Source of the DNA: an uncultured Blautia sp.
GTDB lineage: Bacteria > Bacillota > Clostridia > Lachnospirales > Lachnospiraceae
DNA length: 17,563 bases
Assembly: GCF_937880195.1 (NCBI RefSeq)
Contig: NZ_CALFLA010000016.1
Coordinates: forward strand, 1 to 17,563
Reading direction: 5' to 3'
The notes beneath the pieces were generated by a model. That model was not told where the DNA came from, did not search any database, and worked only from the letters and a program-made list of their open reading frames with translations. This document shows, piece by piece, positions 1-8,056 of this stretch; within the stretch, counting starts at the first letter, position 1; each line of letters opens with the position of its first letter. The position numbers and the translations under genes are program-made.

Positions 1-37
1 GGTTAAAAAAGGATAGTGGTCTGTCTGTTTTTCTTTA

Positions 38-66
38 TTTACATTAATGAAAGCTGGTAGTATTCT
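38..66 (+). promoter_or_regulatory. Candidate sigma-A promoter for the sensor operon
   Basis: A -35 box TTTACA (38-43) and a -10 box TATTCT (61-66) are separated by exactly 17 bases. The -35 matches the consensus in 5 of 6 positions and the -10 in 4 of 6. It lies about 47 bases before the first start codon, so the binding-protein/kinase/regulator operon probably begins inside this window. Bases 1-37 hold nothing else I recognise. Confidence 0.5.
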
Positions 67-113
67 AAAGGGTAAAATAGGGTGAAGATTGTTCTGTATA
101 AGGAGAAATACAA

Positions 114-1415
114 ATGAAAAAACGAAGCCTGCTTATAGGTGTTGGACTGTTCATCCTTTTATGCTCCGGTTGTGGAGATGAAAAGGGAGATATACAGTCT
201 TCTAGAGAAGAGAAAAATCAGGAAAAAACAGTAATATCCATGATGGCTCCCAGCGGAGAGCTGTTTGATGTGGATCGCTACCTTATGGCAAAATATGAGG
301 AACAAAGCGGAAACCAGATTGATTTTCAGGAAGTACCGGACGATCAGTATGCCAATGTGCTGAAGGCCAAGCTGGCAAGCGGCCAGGGACCGGATATAGC
401 AGTTATATGGCCGGGAGAAAATACGGCACAGTTTTATCCTGAAAGATTCCTTGATCTTTCCAGAGAAAAATGGGTGACGGAACTGACGCAGGATGCAGTG
501 GAAAATCAGACATTTGACGGACGTATGATAGGATTTGGCTTGGAGGGAGGAAACAGCGGCTGGGGGATTCTTTATAATAAAAAAATATTTCAGGAGAGCG
601 GAGCACATATACCTGAAAATATGGAAGAATTTCTGGAAAGCTGTGAAAAGATTTATAATAAGGGATATACTCCTTTAGCGGGAACGTTTAAAGAAGAATG
701 GACATCTGGAATCTGGATGGCCCTTATGGGTTCCAGAGTTAACATGGAGAAGCCAGATTATTATGAAGCGCTAAATTCGAACAGGGCTGATTTTTTGGAT
801 AATCAGGTATATCTTGAATTTATCAGAGATTATAAAGAAATCTATGACAGGGGATATCTGGGAAAGAAGGCATTTGACTCTACGGCCAGGGACGCTTTTC
901 TTCAGGTTTTTGAAGGAGAAGCAGCTATGGCGCTTTCCAACTGTACGCCGGAAGTATGGCTTGCAGATTCTGACTGTCATGTAGAAGAGAAAGATTTTGG
1001 AATGTTTCCGGCTCCTTTTGCAGATAACAGAACTGTAACCAGGTATAAGGGCGGTCTGATTCGCGTAGTCAATAAAAAAAGCAGCTGTATTAAGGAATGC
1101 AGGGAATATCTCGATTTTCTTGCAGAAAAGGAGAATCTGGAAATTTATTATTCTTCCCCAGAAAGAAAAGCAATCAATCCTTCTTTTCAGGATTTCCAGA
1201 AGGAGAGAAAAACAGGTTCCTTTGAAATGGAGCTTTTGGAATATTCCAGGGGAGAAGCAGCAGAGATTGGAGAAAGCAGTATTATGTTCTGGGATAATAC
1301 TTTTTACGGTCGATATGTGAATCAGGCCGTGTTGGGACTTATAACGCCTGAGGAGGCGCTGAAAAGTATGGATGACTATAGGCATAAAATGTTTCTTGCA
1401 CAGGAAAATCCATAA
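114..1415 (+). CDS. Extracellular solute-binding lipoprotein, CUT1 sugar type, in the sensor operon
   Basis: This is a 433-residue family 1 extracellular solute-binding protein, predicted to bind an oligosaccharide outside the membrane. The N-terminus has a basic stretch, a hydrophobic core (residues 6-17) and a lipobox-like L-C-S-G-C with Cys20 as the probable lipidated residue. The mature region has the usual two-lobe features, such as ASGQGPDIAVIWPGE near residues 88-102 and GWGILYNKKIF near 148-158. AGGAG at 101-105 sits 8 bases before the ATG. No permease gene adjoins it. Instead the stop codon is followed after 11 bases by the sensor kinase, with AGGAG in the gap, so the two are co-transcribed. 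Known three-component systems such as XylFII-LytS-YesN of clostridia use such a protein to present sugar to the kinase; I infer the same role here. It could instead serve the permeases downstream or be a duplicated transporter subunit. The family call is secure; the role is not. Confidence 0.9.
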   Translation: MKKRSLLIGVGLFILLCSGCGDEKGDIQSSREEKNQEKTVISMMAPSGELFDVDRYLMAKYEEQSGNQIDFQEVPDDQYANVLKAKLASGQGPDIAVIWPGENTAQFYPERFLDLSREKWVTELTQDAVENQTFDGRMIGFGLEGGNSGWGILYNKKIFQESGAHIPENMEEFLESCEKIYNKGYTPLAGTFKEEWTSGIWMALMGSRVNMEKPDYYEALNSNRADFLDNQVYLEFIRDYKEIYDRGYLGKKAFDSTARDAFLQVFEGEAAMALSNCTPEVWLADSDCHVEEKDFGMFPAPFADNRTVTRYKGGLIRVVNKKSSCIKECREYLDFLAEKENLEIYYSSPERKAINPSFQDFQKERKTGSFEMELLEYSRGEAAEIGESSIMFWDNTFYGRYVNQAVLGLITPEEALKSMDDYRHKMFLAQENP

Positions 1416-1426
1416 AGGAGAGAGAC

Positions 1427-3253
1427 ATGAAACGCAGAACAATACGGGGACAGATTTTTAAATCCTATGCTTTTTTATTTATTGGTCTGGTTCTGATGGC
1501 TGTTGTGGGGATTAATTTTTATATGGGGAATCTCCAGAGAAAAAATATAGATGATACGCTTACCCGTCTGGCGTTTTCGGTATCTGAGCAGCTGGAGGCA
1601 GAAAATCAGAATTTATACAATCTGGCAGTTAATGTGTGTACTTCCGAGACTCTGCAGCAATATTTTTTTTCTGATAATAAAGATGGATTTACACGTCGGA
1701 AAAATGAGGATGCCATTACAAATCACGTATTGTCCATTACCGGTCCAATGAACCGTCTGCATCGCCTGGTGCTTCGCCGGGAAGATGGTATGCTCTATGA
1801 GTACAGCTCCAGAGAAGTGAATCTGAAAGAGAAGGGAAGCGAAGAGGAATATGTCAGAAAAAATCAAGAGGTTCTGGAAAAGCAGGGAGAGCCTTTTTTT
1901 AAAGGCACATTTGAGGATCAGGAGGCAGCCTTTCTTGAGGACGTACCTGTAACCAGTGTACAGGTTGCGTTTTCAGAAATGTATGGAAACAGATATACGA
2001 ATATGGTGGAGGTTCAGCAGCCTTATGACATATGCAGACAGACAATAGAAGATCTTTTGAAAACAGGGCAGAATGGAAGTCAGTACCAGGCATTTGTATA
2101 TGATGCTGCAGGAAAAATCGTATACCCTTATAAAGAAAAAACAGAACGATGGAACTGTTTTCAACAACAGATTTTGTCAGGAAACGAGTCTAGCTACAGG
2201 GATGAAACCGGAATGAGGTATACAGGGAAAAAGTATACATCTTCCCTTACAGGATGGACAATTCTTGTATATTGCAGCAATGGGTATATTTTTTGGCCGA
2301 TTTTTCATTTTGCAGCAGTTTCTTTTGTAATTGCTGTTTTATCTCTGGGAATTATGTTGTTTATTTCTTATATGATTTCAAACAGCATAACGATTCCACT
2401 GCAAAAAATCAGAGAGTCCATATCATTGTATAACCTGAATAAAGAAAAAAGTGTGAGACTTCAGCCATCAAATGTACAACTGGATGAAATGACGTCTCTA
2501 AGTGAAACTTTTTATGAAATGCAGGAACGTATAGAAGGATATGTGGAAGAGGTAACAGCGCTGCGGATTCATGAATTACAAAGTCGTTATTATGCGCTGC
2601 AGTCTCAGATGAATCCTCATTTTCTTTATAATTCACTGTCTATTTTAAGCATTATGTGCGATGAAAAACAAAATGAAGCAGCGGCTGAGTTTTGTGGAGA
2701 ACTGGCCAGTATGCTGCGTTACAGCGCTGCCAGCTTTGAACGGGATGTTTCGCTGGAAGAAGAAATGGAATATACGACTACTTATTTGAAGCTTCTTCAG
2801 AAACGATATGATACTATGCTGGATATGGAAGTGATTTTGCCGGAGAGTCTGAAAGAAAAGAGAATTCCAAGGCTGATTCTTCAGCCGCTGGTGGAGAACA
2901 GCATAAAATATGGGCTGGAGTCAGCGCCACCCTGGTTTATCAGCGTGGAGGCGGAAGAGAAAAAAGAAGGATGGAGTATTACAGTCAGTGATACAGGAAA
3001 TGGATTTACAAAGGAAACACTGAATGAAATTCAGGAAAAAATACAAAAAACAGAGCAGAGTGAACAGATGCCAGAGCTGGAAATCGGGGGAATGGGAATT
3101 TTAAATATTTATATTCGCCTGAAGCTTTATTATAAGGAGCGTCTGAGATTCCTTCTTGGAAACCAGGAAGAAGGTGGTGCTTTTGTAGAGATTGAGATTC
3201 AGGAGGGGGCTTGTGAGAGAACCGATGATCAGAGCTTTGGTTGTAGAAGATGA
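1427..3253 (+). CDS. YesM-type sensor histidine kinase
   Basis: This is a 608-residue membrane histidine kinase of the His_kinase/HATPase_c class found in YesM and LytS proteins. A first membrane segment lies at about residues 12-33, followed by an extracytoplasmic sensor region of roughly 250 residues (Cache-like in size and layout, not proven). A second segment lies at about 290-316, then a HAMP region and a coiled-coil linker (about 355-390). The phospho-acceptor is His398 in QMNPHFLYNSL, the N box is Asn491 in LQPLVENSIKYG, and the ATP-binding D522-T-G-N-G and GGMGILN (554-560) follow. All catalytic motifs are intact. It probably phosphorylates the regulator encoded next, whose start codon overlaps its 3' end. 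The large sensor domain together with the preceding binding protein suggests that it senses an extracellular sugar, perhaps through that protein. The cognate signal cannot be read from the sequence. Confidence 0.93.
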   Translation: MKRRTIRGQIFKSYAFLFIGLVLMAVVGINFYMGNLQRKNIDDTLTRLAFSVSEQLEAENQNLYNLAVNVCTSETLQQYFFSDNKDGFTRRKNEDAITNHVLSITGPMNRLHRLVLRREDGMLYEYSSREVNLKEKGSEEEYVRKNQEVLEKQGEPFFKGTFEDQEAAFLEDVPVTSVQVAFSEMYGNRYTNMVEVQQPYDICRQTIEDLLKTGQNGSQYQAFVYDAAGKIVYPYKEKTERWNCFQQQILSGNESSYRDETGMRYTGKKYTSSLTGWTILVYCSNGYIFWPIFHFAAVSFVIAVLSLGIMLFISYMISNSITIPLQKIRESISLYNLNKEKSVRLQPSNVQLDEMTSLSETFYEMQERIEGYVEEVTALRIHELQSRYYALQSQMNPHFLYNSLSILSIMCDEKQNEAAAEFCGELASMLRYSAASFERDVSLEEEMEYTTTYLKLLQKRYDTMLDMEVILPESLKEKRIPRLILQPLVENSIKYGLESAPPWFISVEAEEKKEGWSITVSDTGNGFTKETLNEIQEKIQKTEQSEQMPELEIGGMGILNIYIRLKLYYKERLRFLLGNQEEGGAFVEIEIQEGACERTDDQSFGCRR

Positions 3254-4754
3254 ACCAATGATCTTAAAATATATTGTAAAAAAGATAAATGAATTAGACA
3301 AAGGCTTTGAGGTGATTGATACGGCAATTAACGGACAGGAGGCGCTGAAAAAAATTTATGAGCTTCGTCCGGATGTGGTTTATACAGATATTCGGATGCC
3401 AGTCATGGACGGTATTGCTCTTATGAAAAATCTCAGGGTAAGCTTTCCAGATATGCCGGTTGTAATCTTAAGCGGTTACAGTGATTTTGAATATATGCAG
3501 CAGTGCATTGAACTGTCTGTGGATGCATATCTTCTGAAGCCTATTCAGGTGACACAGCTAAGCGAAAATCTGGAAAAGATCAGAAAAACTATTCTGGGAC
3601 GAAAGAAGATGCTCCGAAAGGAAATACTGGCATCTGGTGTGTGCAGAGGACAGATGGAGAATAATCTGCCCAGCGATTTTTCAGAAGAGAACTTTCAGGT
3701 AATATTGATTAATATAGGAAATCTCAGCAATGGTATTCTTCATGTCAGGCAAACCGAAGGATTTCTGGAGATATGGAGAAGGATTCCATGGGAAAGACTT
3801 CTGGACGGTATATTAGCTCCGGAGCAGGAATGGTGGGTTCTTGATGAACATCTGGTTAATCAGAAAATAATTCTTCTGGCAAACAACAGAAAAAAAGATA
3901 CAGTGCAGAAATGTGGAGAAATGCTTTTTACAGTGCTGAGTGATTATGTGGAAGGACTTCCGGTAACAGTGGTGTACAGTATGGAGGAGGCAAATTATTC
4001 TCAGATAAAAAACATGGCAGATCATTTGCGTCGTTTTATGCAGAACAGACTGGTACCATGTGTTTCGCAGCTTATATGCAGAGATACGTTTTCTGGAAAG
4101 GGAACGGAGGAAATTTCTGAAAAGGAATGGAAGGCCCTTCTTCTGGAACAGGATCGGACAAATCAGAGAGAAATCTTTTTGCGGCTTATGGATTCTTGGA
4201 GACATAAAAAAGTATCTCAAAGAGATATTATGAGAACGCTGGAGGAACTTCTGACAGGGATGAAACGTAAAGGAACCGTGTTTTTTCAGGAGGATGTACA
4301 GGAGCTGATGTGCAGGATCGATCAGATTTTTGTTATGGAATCTGATGCGAACAGAATTTATGAGGAAATATGGAGCCTTGTGGAGGATGCACAGTATGGG
4401 GAAGAATGCAAACAGCTTGATGCAGAAGAGATTGCCCAGTGTGTACGGGAATACCTGGAGCAGCATTATGAGGAGGAAATCAGCCTTTCCCAGCTTGCGG
4501 AAAAATTTCATTTTACTTCTGCATATTTGTCAAAAATATATAAAAAATATATGAAAGAAACACCTCTTAAACATCTCACTTACATAAGAATAGAGAAAGC
4601 GAAACAATTACTTAAGGAGCATATGGAATTAACTGTACAGGAAATTGCCGGGATTGTAGGATATGAAGAATTTCATTATTTTTACCGAGTATTTAAAAAT
4701 ACAACAGGTATGACACCAACAGAGTATAGAGAGAAAACAGACCAGAAAGAATGA
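3213..4754 (+). CDS. YesN-type response regulator with AraC-family DNA-binding domain
   Basis: I choose the GTG at 3213 as start because AGGAGG (3201-3206) lies 6 bases before it. The ATG at 3225 is too far from that site, and the ATG at 3192 has no comparable site. The product is 513 residues. The receiver domain (about 7-125) carries the acidic pocket Glu12-Asp13, the phospho-acceptor Asp59 in YTDIRMPVMDG, Ser87 and Lys109 in LLKP. A middle region of about 280 residues without recognised motifs is usual for YesN proteins. The C-terminal AraC domain (about 405-505) contains two helix-turn-helix units, near 425-445 and 475-496, with the family signature ending in MTPTEYR. It overlaps the kinase gene by 41 bases, implying translational coupling. 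It most likely activates the transport operon directly downstream, and possibly its own operon. Function is clear; targets are inferred from position. Confidence 0.92.
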   Translation: MREPMIRALVVEDEPMILKYIVKKINELDKGFEVIDTAINGQEALKKIYELRPDVVYTDIRMPVMDGIALMKNLRVSFPDMPVVILSGYSDFEYMQQCIELSVDAYLLKPIQVTQLSENLEKIRKTILGRKKMLRKEILASGVCRGQMENNLPSDFSEENFQVILINIGNLSNGILHVRQTEGFLEIWRRIPWERLLDGILAPEQEWWVLDEHLVNQKIILLANNRKKDTVQKCGEMLFTVLSDYVEGLPVTVVYSMEEANYSQIKNMADHLRRFMQNRLVPCVSQLICRDTFSGKGTEEISEKEWKALLLEQDRTNQREIFLRLMDSWRHKKVSQRDIMRTLEELLTGMKRKGTVFFQEDVQELMCRIDQIFVMESDANRIYEEIWSLVEDAQYGEECKQLDAEEIAQCVREYLEQHYEEEISLSQLAEKFHFTSAYLSKIYKKYMKETPLKHLTYIRIEKAKQLLKEHMELTVQEIAGIVGYEEFHYFYRVFKNTTGMTPTEYREKTDQKE

Positions 4755-4771
4755 AAAATAAGTAAAAGGTG

Positions 4772-4802
4772 CACCAGATGGAAACGTCTGGTGTATTTTT
4801 TT
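4772..4802 (+). terminator. Rho-independent terminator after the response regulator
   Basis: A 9-bp stem (4772-4780 with 4785-4793, one T-G wobble) closes a GAAA loop and is followed by a seven-T tract. It lies 17 bases after the regulator stop codon. It separates the sensor operon from the transport operon, which implies that the latter has its own promoter. Confidence 0.85.
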
Positions 4803-4809
4803 AACCTTT

Positions 4810-4839
4810 TTGGAATAATATGGCAAAATGGTTTATAAA
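4810..4839 (+). promoter_or_regulatory. Weak candidate promoter for the first transport operon
   Basis: TTGGAA (4810-4815) and TATAAA (4834-4839) are spaced by 18 bases, matching consensus in 4 of 6 and 5 of 6 positions. A promoter is expected here because a terminator precedes it. However, the direct repeats at 4827-4853 overlap this -10 box, which would suit a repressor better than an activator. A start further downstream, near the AT-rich stretch at 4890-4905, is equally possible. Confidence 0.3.
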
Positions 4840-4853
4840 TTCTACAATGGTTT
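4827..4853 (+). promoter_or_regulatory. Candidate tandem operator for the AraC-type response regulator
   Basis: The octamer AATGGTTT occurs twice, at 4827-4834 and 4846-4853, with 19 bases between starts. Including the two preceding bases the copies match in 9 of 10. AraC-type regulators commonly bind direct repeats about two helical turns apart. The position, between the regulator gene and the transport operon, fits. Binding by this regulator is inferred. Confidence 0.35.
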
Positions 4854-4939
4854 CCTTTTTTCTGCATTTTTATTACAGAAGGAATTCGCTAATATATGTA
4901 TATCTTAAAACCGATCAGTAAAACAAGGAGGAAAAAGGG

Positions 4940-6247
4940 ATGACAAAGAAAACAGCAAAACGTATTGCAGCCTGTGCAATGGCAGGAGTTATGGCAGCAG
5001 GATGTCTGGGCGGAGCAGTAACGGTAAATGCAAAAGGAAAGGTAACAGAATTAAATTACTGGACCTGGTTCCCCAGTACAGATCAGATGGCGGAAACGAT
5101 TGAAGCCTTTGAGGCAGAGAATCCTGATATTAAGATCAATATGACAGTAATGGAAAGTACGGCTTATCAGGAGAAGGTACCTCTTGCTTTAAGCACAGAG
5201 GAGGATATAGACATTATTGGAGTTCAACCTTCAGAATTTGCCACAGGTGTGCAGGATTATCTTGTTGATCTTGATGAATTAATGCCGGAAGTTGTAGGAG
5301 ATGACTGGCTGGAGGGATATTCTCAGTCGGCTCTTGAAAAGGGTAAAAAGCTTACGGATGATAAGCTGAAATTTATTACCATATGGAATAGTGGTTCCAT
5401 GGTTGGTTTTTATAATGCAAAGCTATTGGAGGAGCTGGGAAAGGAAGTTCCTGCAACGATAGAAGAATATAAAGAAGTAGCAGAAGCTCTTCATGAAAAA
5501 TATCCGGAAAAAATGGCAGGCGTTTTTGGCGGTATGGAAAGCTGGATATGTGATGAAATGATGCTTACCGTTCTCAGCCAGCAAAGTGATTACTATAATG
5601 AGTGGGTGTATGAAGATGCTTCTTTAAACAGTCCGGAATATATTGAGGCATTAAATGGCTTCAAGAAGTTTTTTGATGAGGGAATTTTTACACAGGATGT
5701 GATGGATCTTGATTATGCAAGTGCTACAGAAGCCTTTGTAAACGGTGATGCGCTGGTGTACTTTATGGGCTCATGGGAAGCACCGCTTCTTTCAGAGAAA
5801 CTCAGAGAACAGAATGGAGTGGAGTTGGAGGATGTGGGAGTTATGCCTCTTCCTGTTGTAAAAAAAGGAGGAAAGGCTGCTGTTCGCGCATATCTGGACT
5901 GCGGTATGGGTATTGTTGCTACATCTGAAAAACAGGAAGCTGCAGCGAAATTCTTGGAATTTTGTTCTGTAGGAGACGGAGTTCCGCTGTTGGCAAAACA
6001 GTTTGCAGGTGTTCCAAATGTAGCAGATTTTGAGATGGATGAGACAATGCTTGGAACAGAAGCTGAAAAAGAGGGTTGGAAATTGCTGGTAGATCTTTTA
6101 CAGAATGCTACTGCTGACAGAAAAAATGAGTCCGCCTTTGCATCAGCAGTGGAAGGTCCCTGCGTGCAGGCTGTAATCAATGGAACAATGACAGCTGAGG
6201 AAGCAGCAGAAAAAATGGATGCAGAGTGGACCTCTGGAAATTATTAA
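4940..6247 (+). CDS. Extracellular solute-binding protein of the first ABC transporter
   Basis: This 435-residue family 1 solute-binding protein should deliver an oligosaccharide to the two permeases encoded next. It has an N-terminal signal sequence: basic residues 3-8, then a hydrophobic stretch to about residue 29. Processing is ambiguous. Cys22 in M-A-A-G-C could be lipidated, although the -3 position is Ala rather than Leu, and V-N-A at 29-31 would fit signal peptidase I. After it, ELNYWTWFPSTDQMAETIEAF (about 37-57) is the typical first strand and helix of the family. An aromatic-rich stretch GGMESWICDEMM lies at about 197-208. AAGGAGG starts at 4925, eight bases before the ATG. It heads an operon with two permeases and a GH95 glycosidase, so a fucosylated or L-galactosylated oligosaccharide is the likely ligand. 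That ligand is inferred from context. Confidence 0.92.
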   Translation: MTKKTAKRIAACAMAGVMAAGCLGGAVTVNAKGKVTELNYWTWFPSTDQMAETIEAFEAENPDIKINMTVMESTAYQEKVPLALSTEEDIDIIGVQPSEFATGVQDYLVDLDELMPEVVGDDWLEGYSQSALEKGKKLTDDKLKFITIWNSGSMVGFYNAKLLEELGKEVPATIEEYKEVAEALHEKYPEKMAGVFGGMESWICDEMMLTVLSQQSDYYNEWVYEDASLNSPEYIEALNGFKKFFDEGIFTQDVMDLDYASATEAFVNGDALVYFMGSWEAPLLSEKLREQNGVELEDVGVMPLPVVKKGGKAAVRAYLDCGMGIVATSEKQEAAAKFLEFCSVGDGVPLLAKQFAGVPNVADFEMDETMLGTEAEKEGWKLLVDLLQNATADRKNESAFASAVEGPCVQAVINGTMTAEEAAEKMDAEWTSGNY

Positions 6248-6308
6248 ATTACCGAGTGTTTTAGATATTGTAAAAGAAGTAAAAAACAGGAAAGGAAGAA
6301 AACGAGAA

Positions 6309-7187
6309 ATGAAACAGAGAAAAAAAGATGCGATAGCATATGTCTTTTTGATACCATTACTGGTGCTCTTTGCTGTTTTTCTCGGATATAGCTTTTATTT
6401 TTTGATAAAAGAGAGCTTTTATAAGGTGAATATTTCTTTCAGGGAGCCCGAATTTTTCGGGCTCCGTAATTATAAAAATGTAATATCCGATAAGCAGTTC
6501 TGGAGATCCTTATTAAATACGTTTCTCCTGTCTTCAGCAAATATCTTTTTTGGCCTGACGGTGGGGTATCTGATTGCGGTATTTTTAAAGCTGAAAATCA
6601 AGGGCAGAAGATTTTTCCATGCAGTATTTTTTATTCCCTCCATGCTTCCGATTGCGTTGATGGCTGCAATTTTTAATTCTATGCTTCAATATAAGGAAGG
6701 CGTGATCAATCAGATTCTCAGGGCAGTTGGCCTGGGAGGACTGGCACAGAGATGGCTTGCAAACCCTGATCTGGCAATGATGTCTGTTATGTCGGTATCT
6801 TTTTTTCTGATTGGAATTCCGATTATGTATTATACGGCTGATCTGACAACAATTGATGCATCTGTAATGGAGGCTGCTGTTGTGGACGGAGCAAAGCTTC
6901 GGCATGTAGTTACTATGATATTGTATCCAATGCTGAAATCCACACATAAAACAATTATCCTGTCTATGCTGCTTGGTGGTTTCCGTGAAATGGACAGAGT
7001 ATTTTTAATGACAGACGGCGGTCCGGGTGGTGTTACAGAGGTTACCGGTACTTATATTTATCGTGCATCCAGAGCGCCGGGAGCAAATATCGGAAAAGTC
7101 TGTGCAGCATCAGTGCTGGTATTGCTGCTTTCCTTTGTAGTGGGAGCGGTTCAGCTTCAGATGACAAAAAAGAAGAATAAGGGGTGA
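6309..7187 (+). CDS. ABC sugar transporter permease, MalF-like
   Basis: This inner-membrane permease of the CUT1 (MalF/LacF) family is 292 residues from the ATG at 6309. That start is preceded by AAAGGAAG (6291-6298) and opens with the basic MKQRKKD before the first membrane helix, as is usual. An upstream in-frame ATG at 6219 lies inside the binding-protein gene and would add an untypical 30-residue leader. About six membrane segments are visible. The cytoplasmic EAA loop that docks the ATPase is present: E188-A189-A190 followed by D193-G194. TDGGPG (235-240) is the usual MalF-type motif. It pairs with the next permease. No ATPase is encoded nearby, so a shared one is expected. A perfect hairpin lies within codons 45-53 (see the separate entry). 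Confidence 0.93.
   Translation: MKQRKKDAIAYVFLIPLLVLFAVFLGYSFYFLIKESFYKVNISFREPEFFGLRNYKNVISDKQFWRSLLNTFLLSSANIFFGLTVGYLIAVFLKLKIKGRRFFHAVFFIPSMLPIALMAAIFNSMLQYKEGVINQILRAVGLGGLAQRWLANPDLAMMSVMSVSFFLIGIPIMYYTADLTTIDASVMEAAVVDGAKLRHVVTMILYPMLKSTHKTIILSMLLGGFREMDRVFLMTDGGPGGVTEVTGTYIYRASRAPGANIGKVCAASVLVLLLSFVVGAVQLQMTKKKNKG
6443..6465 (+). repeat. Perfect hairpin inside the first permease gene
   Basis: A 10-bp perfect inverted repeat (GGAGCCCGAA at 6443-6452 with TTCGGGCTCC at 6456-6465) is separated by only TTT. It lies about 135 bases into the coding sequence and has no following T tract, so it does not look like a terminator. It could stabilise the upstream binding-protein mRNA or slow read-through into the permeases; this role is inferred. 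Confidence 0.6.
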
Positions 7188-7193
7188 GAATAA

Positions 7194-8036
7194 ATGAAAG
7201 CAAGTAAGAAAGAATTAGAAGCGGATTTTTTTCGGGTAGGGAAAAAAGAAAAGACTATGATTTATGGTTTTTTTATTCTTCTTCTGCTGCTGTGGAGCAT
7301 ACCGATTTATTCTCTGGTGACAAACTCCCTGAAGGTAAACGGATGGTCAAATTACAGCTATGTATTATCTCATGATATAAATGGTGTTCCTTTTTGGAGG
7401 TATTTTGTAAATTCTGGAATTAATGCTATAGGCAGCAGCTCTCTGGTTGTTTTTATTTGTGTGCTTTCCGGATTTGCTTTTTCAAAAATAAATTTCCGGG
7501 GACGAAAAGTTTTGTTTCAATTTTCTGTAATCTGTCTGGCAATTTCAGGACCTGTATTGATTGTTCCATTTTTTTATATATTAAAAAATCTGCATTTATA
7601 TAATACTCATCTGGGAATTATTTTTTGTGAAACAACCATTACCGTACCATTTGGACTTTTGATGATGAAAAATTATTTTGACGGTCTTCCGGAGGAGCTG
7701 ATGGAATCTGCCGGAATTGACGGTGCAACGATTTTTCAGACCTTCCGTCATATTTATTTACCTTTGGCTGCTCCGGCTATTATTAATCTGGCAGTTTTGC
7801 AGCTGATGTGGTCTTTACAGGATTTTTTGTTCCCTTTGATGTTCCTTACAAGAGAAAAGCTTTATACTACAACTGTTGCGGTAAATTCTTTTCAGGGAAT
7901 TTACGGTATGACGCCACAGAATCTTGGACGGTATAATGCGGCTTTGGTACTTATTTCCATTCCGTCTATTATAATTTTTGTGATTGCGCAGAAATATATT
8001 ATCAATGGTGTGACGGCAGGAGCTGTAAAGGGATGA
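7194..8036 (+). CDS. ABC sugar transporter permease, MalG-like
   Basis: This second CUT1 permease of the first transporter (280 residues) is MalG-like and should form the membrane channel with the preceding protein. Membrane helices begin near residue 22. The ATPase-docking loop is a variant, E171-S172-A173 followed by D176-G177. The C-terminus ends in GAVKG, a typical MalG-family tail that is shared with the other MalG-like protein in this window. It starts 6 bases after the stop of its partner; the AAGGGGTGAG site overlaps that stop codon, so the two are probably translationally coupled. Function is confident; substrate follows only from the operon. Confidence 0.94.
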   Translation: MKASKKELEADFFRVGKKEKTMIYGFFILLLLLWSIPIYSLVTNSLKVNGWSNYSYVLSHDINGVPFWRYFVNSGINAIGSSSLVVFICVLSGFAFSKINFRGRKVLFQFSVICLAISGPVLIVPFFYILKNLHLYNTHLGIIFCETTITVPFGLLMMKNYFDGLPEELMESAGIDGATIFQTFRHIYLPLAAPAIINLAVLQLMWSLQDFLFPLMFLTREKLYTTTVAVNSFQGIYGMTPQNLGRYNAALVLISIPSIIIFVIAQKYIINGVTAGAVKG

Positions 8037-8056
8037 TTTCTAAAAGAGGATCGTGT

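Noticed and set aside
771..1442. 223-codon minus-strand open frame
   Set aside because: It is antisense to the first binding protein and the kinase start, with no recognisable domain.
3813..4511. 232-codon minus-strand open frame
   Set aside because: It lies opposite the response regulator, whose domains are clear and intact; the antisense product is rich in His, Phe and Cys with no domain pattern and no ribosome site.
8033..8056. Alternative ATG adding 8 residues to the GH95 enzyme
   Set aside because: The overlap with the permease stop would allow coupling, but the ATG at 8057 has a better-placed AGAGGA and matches the usual family N-terminus. The earlier start is not excluded.
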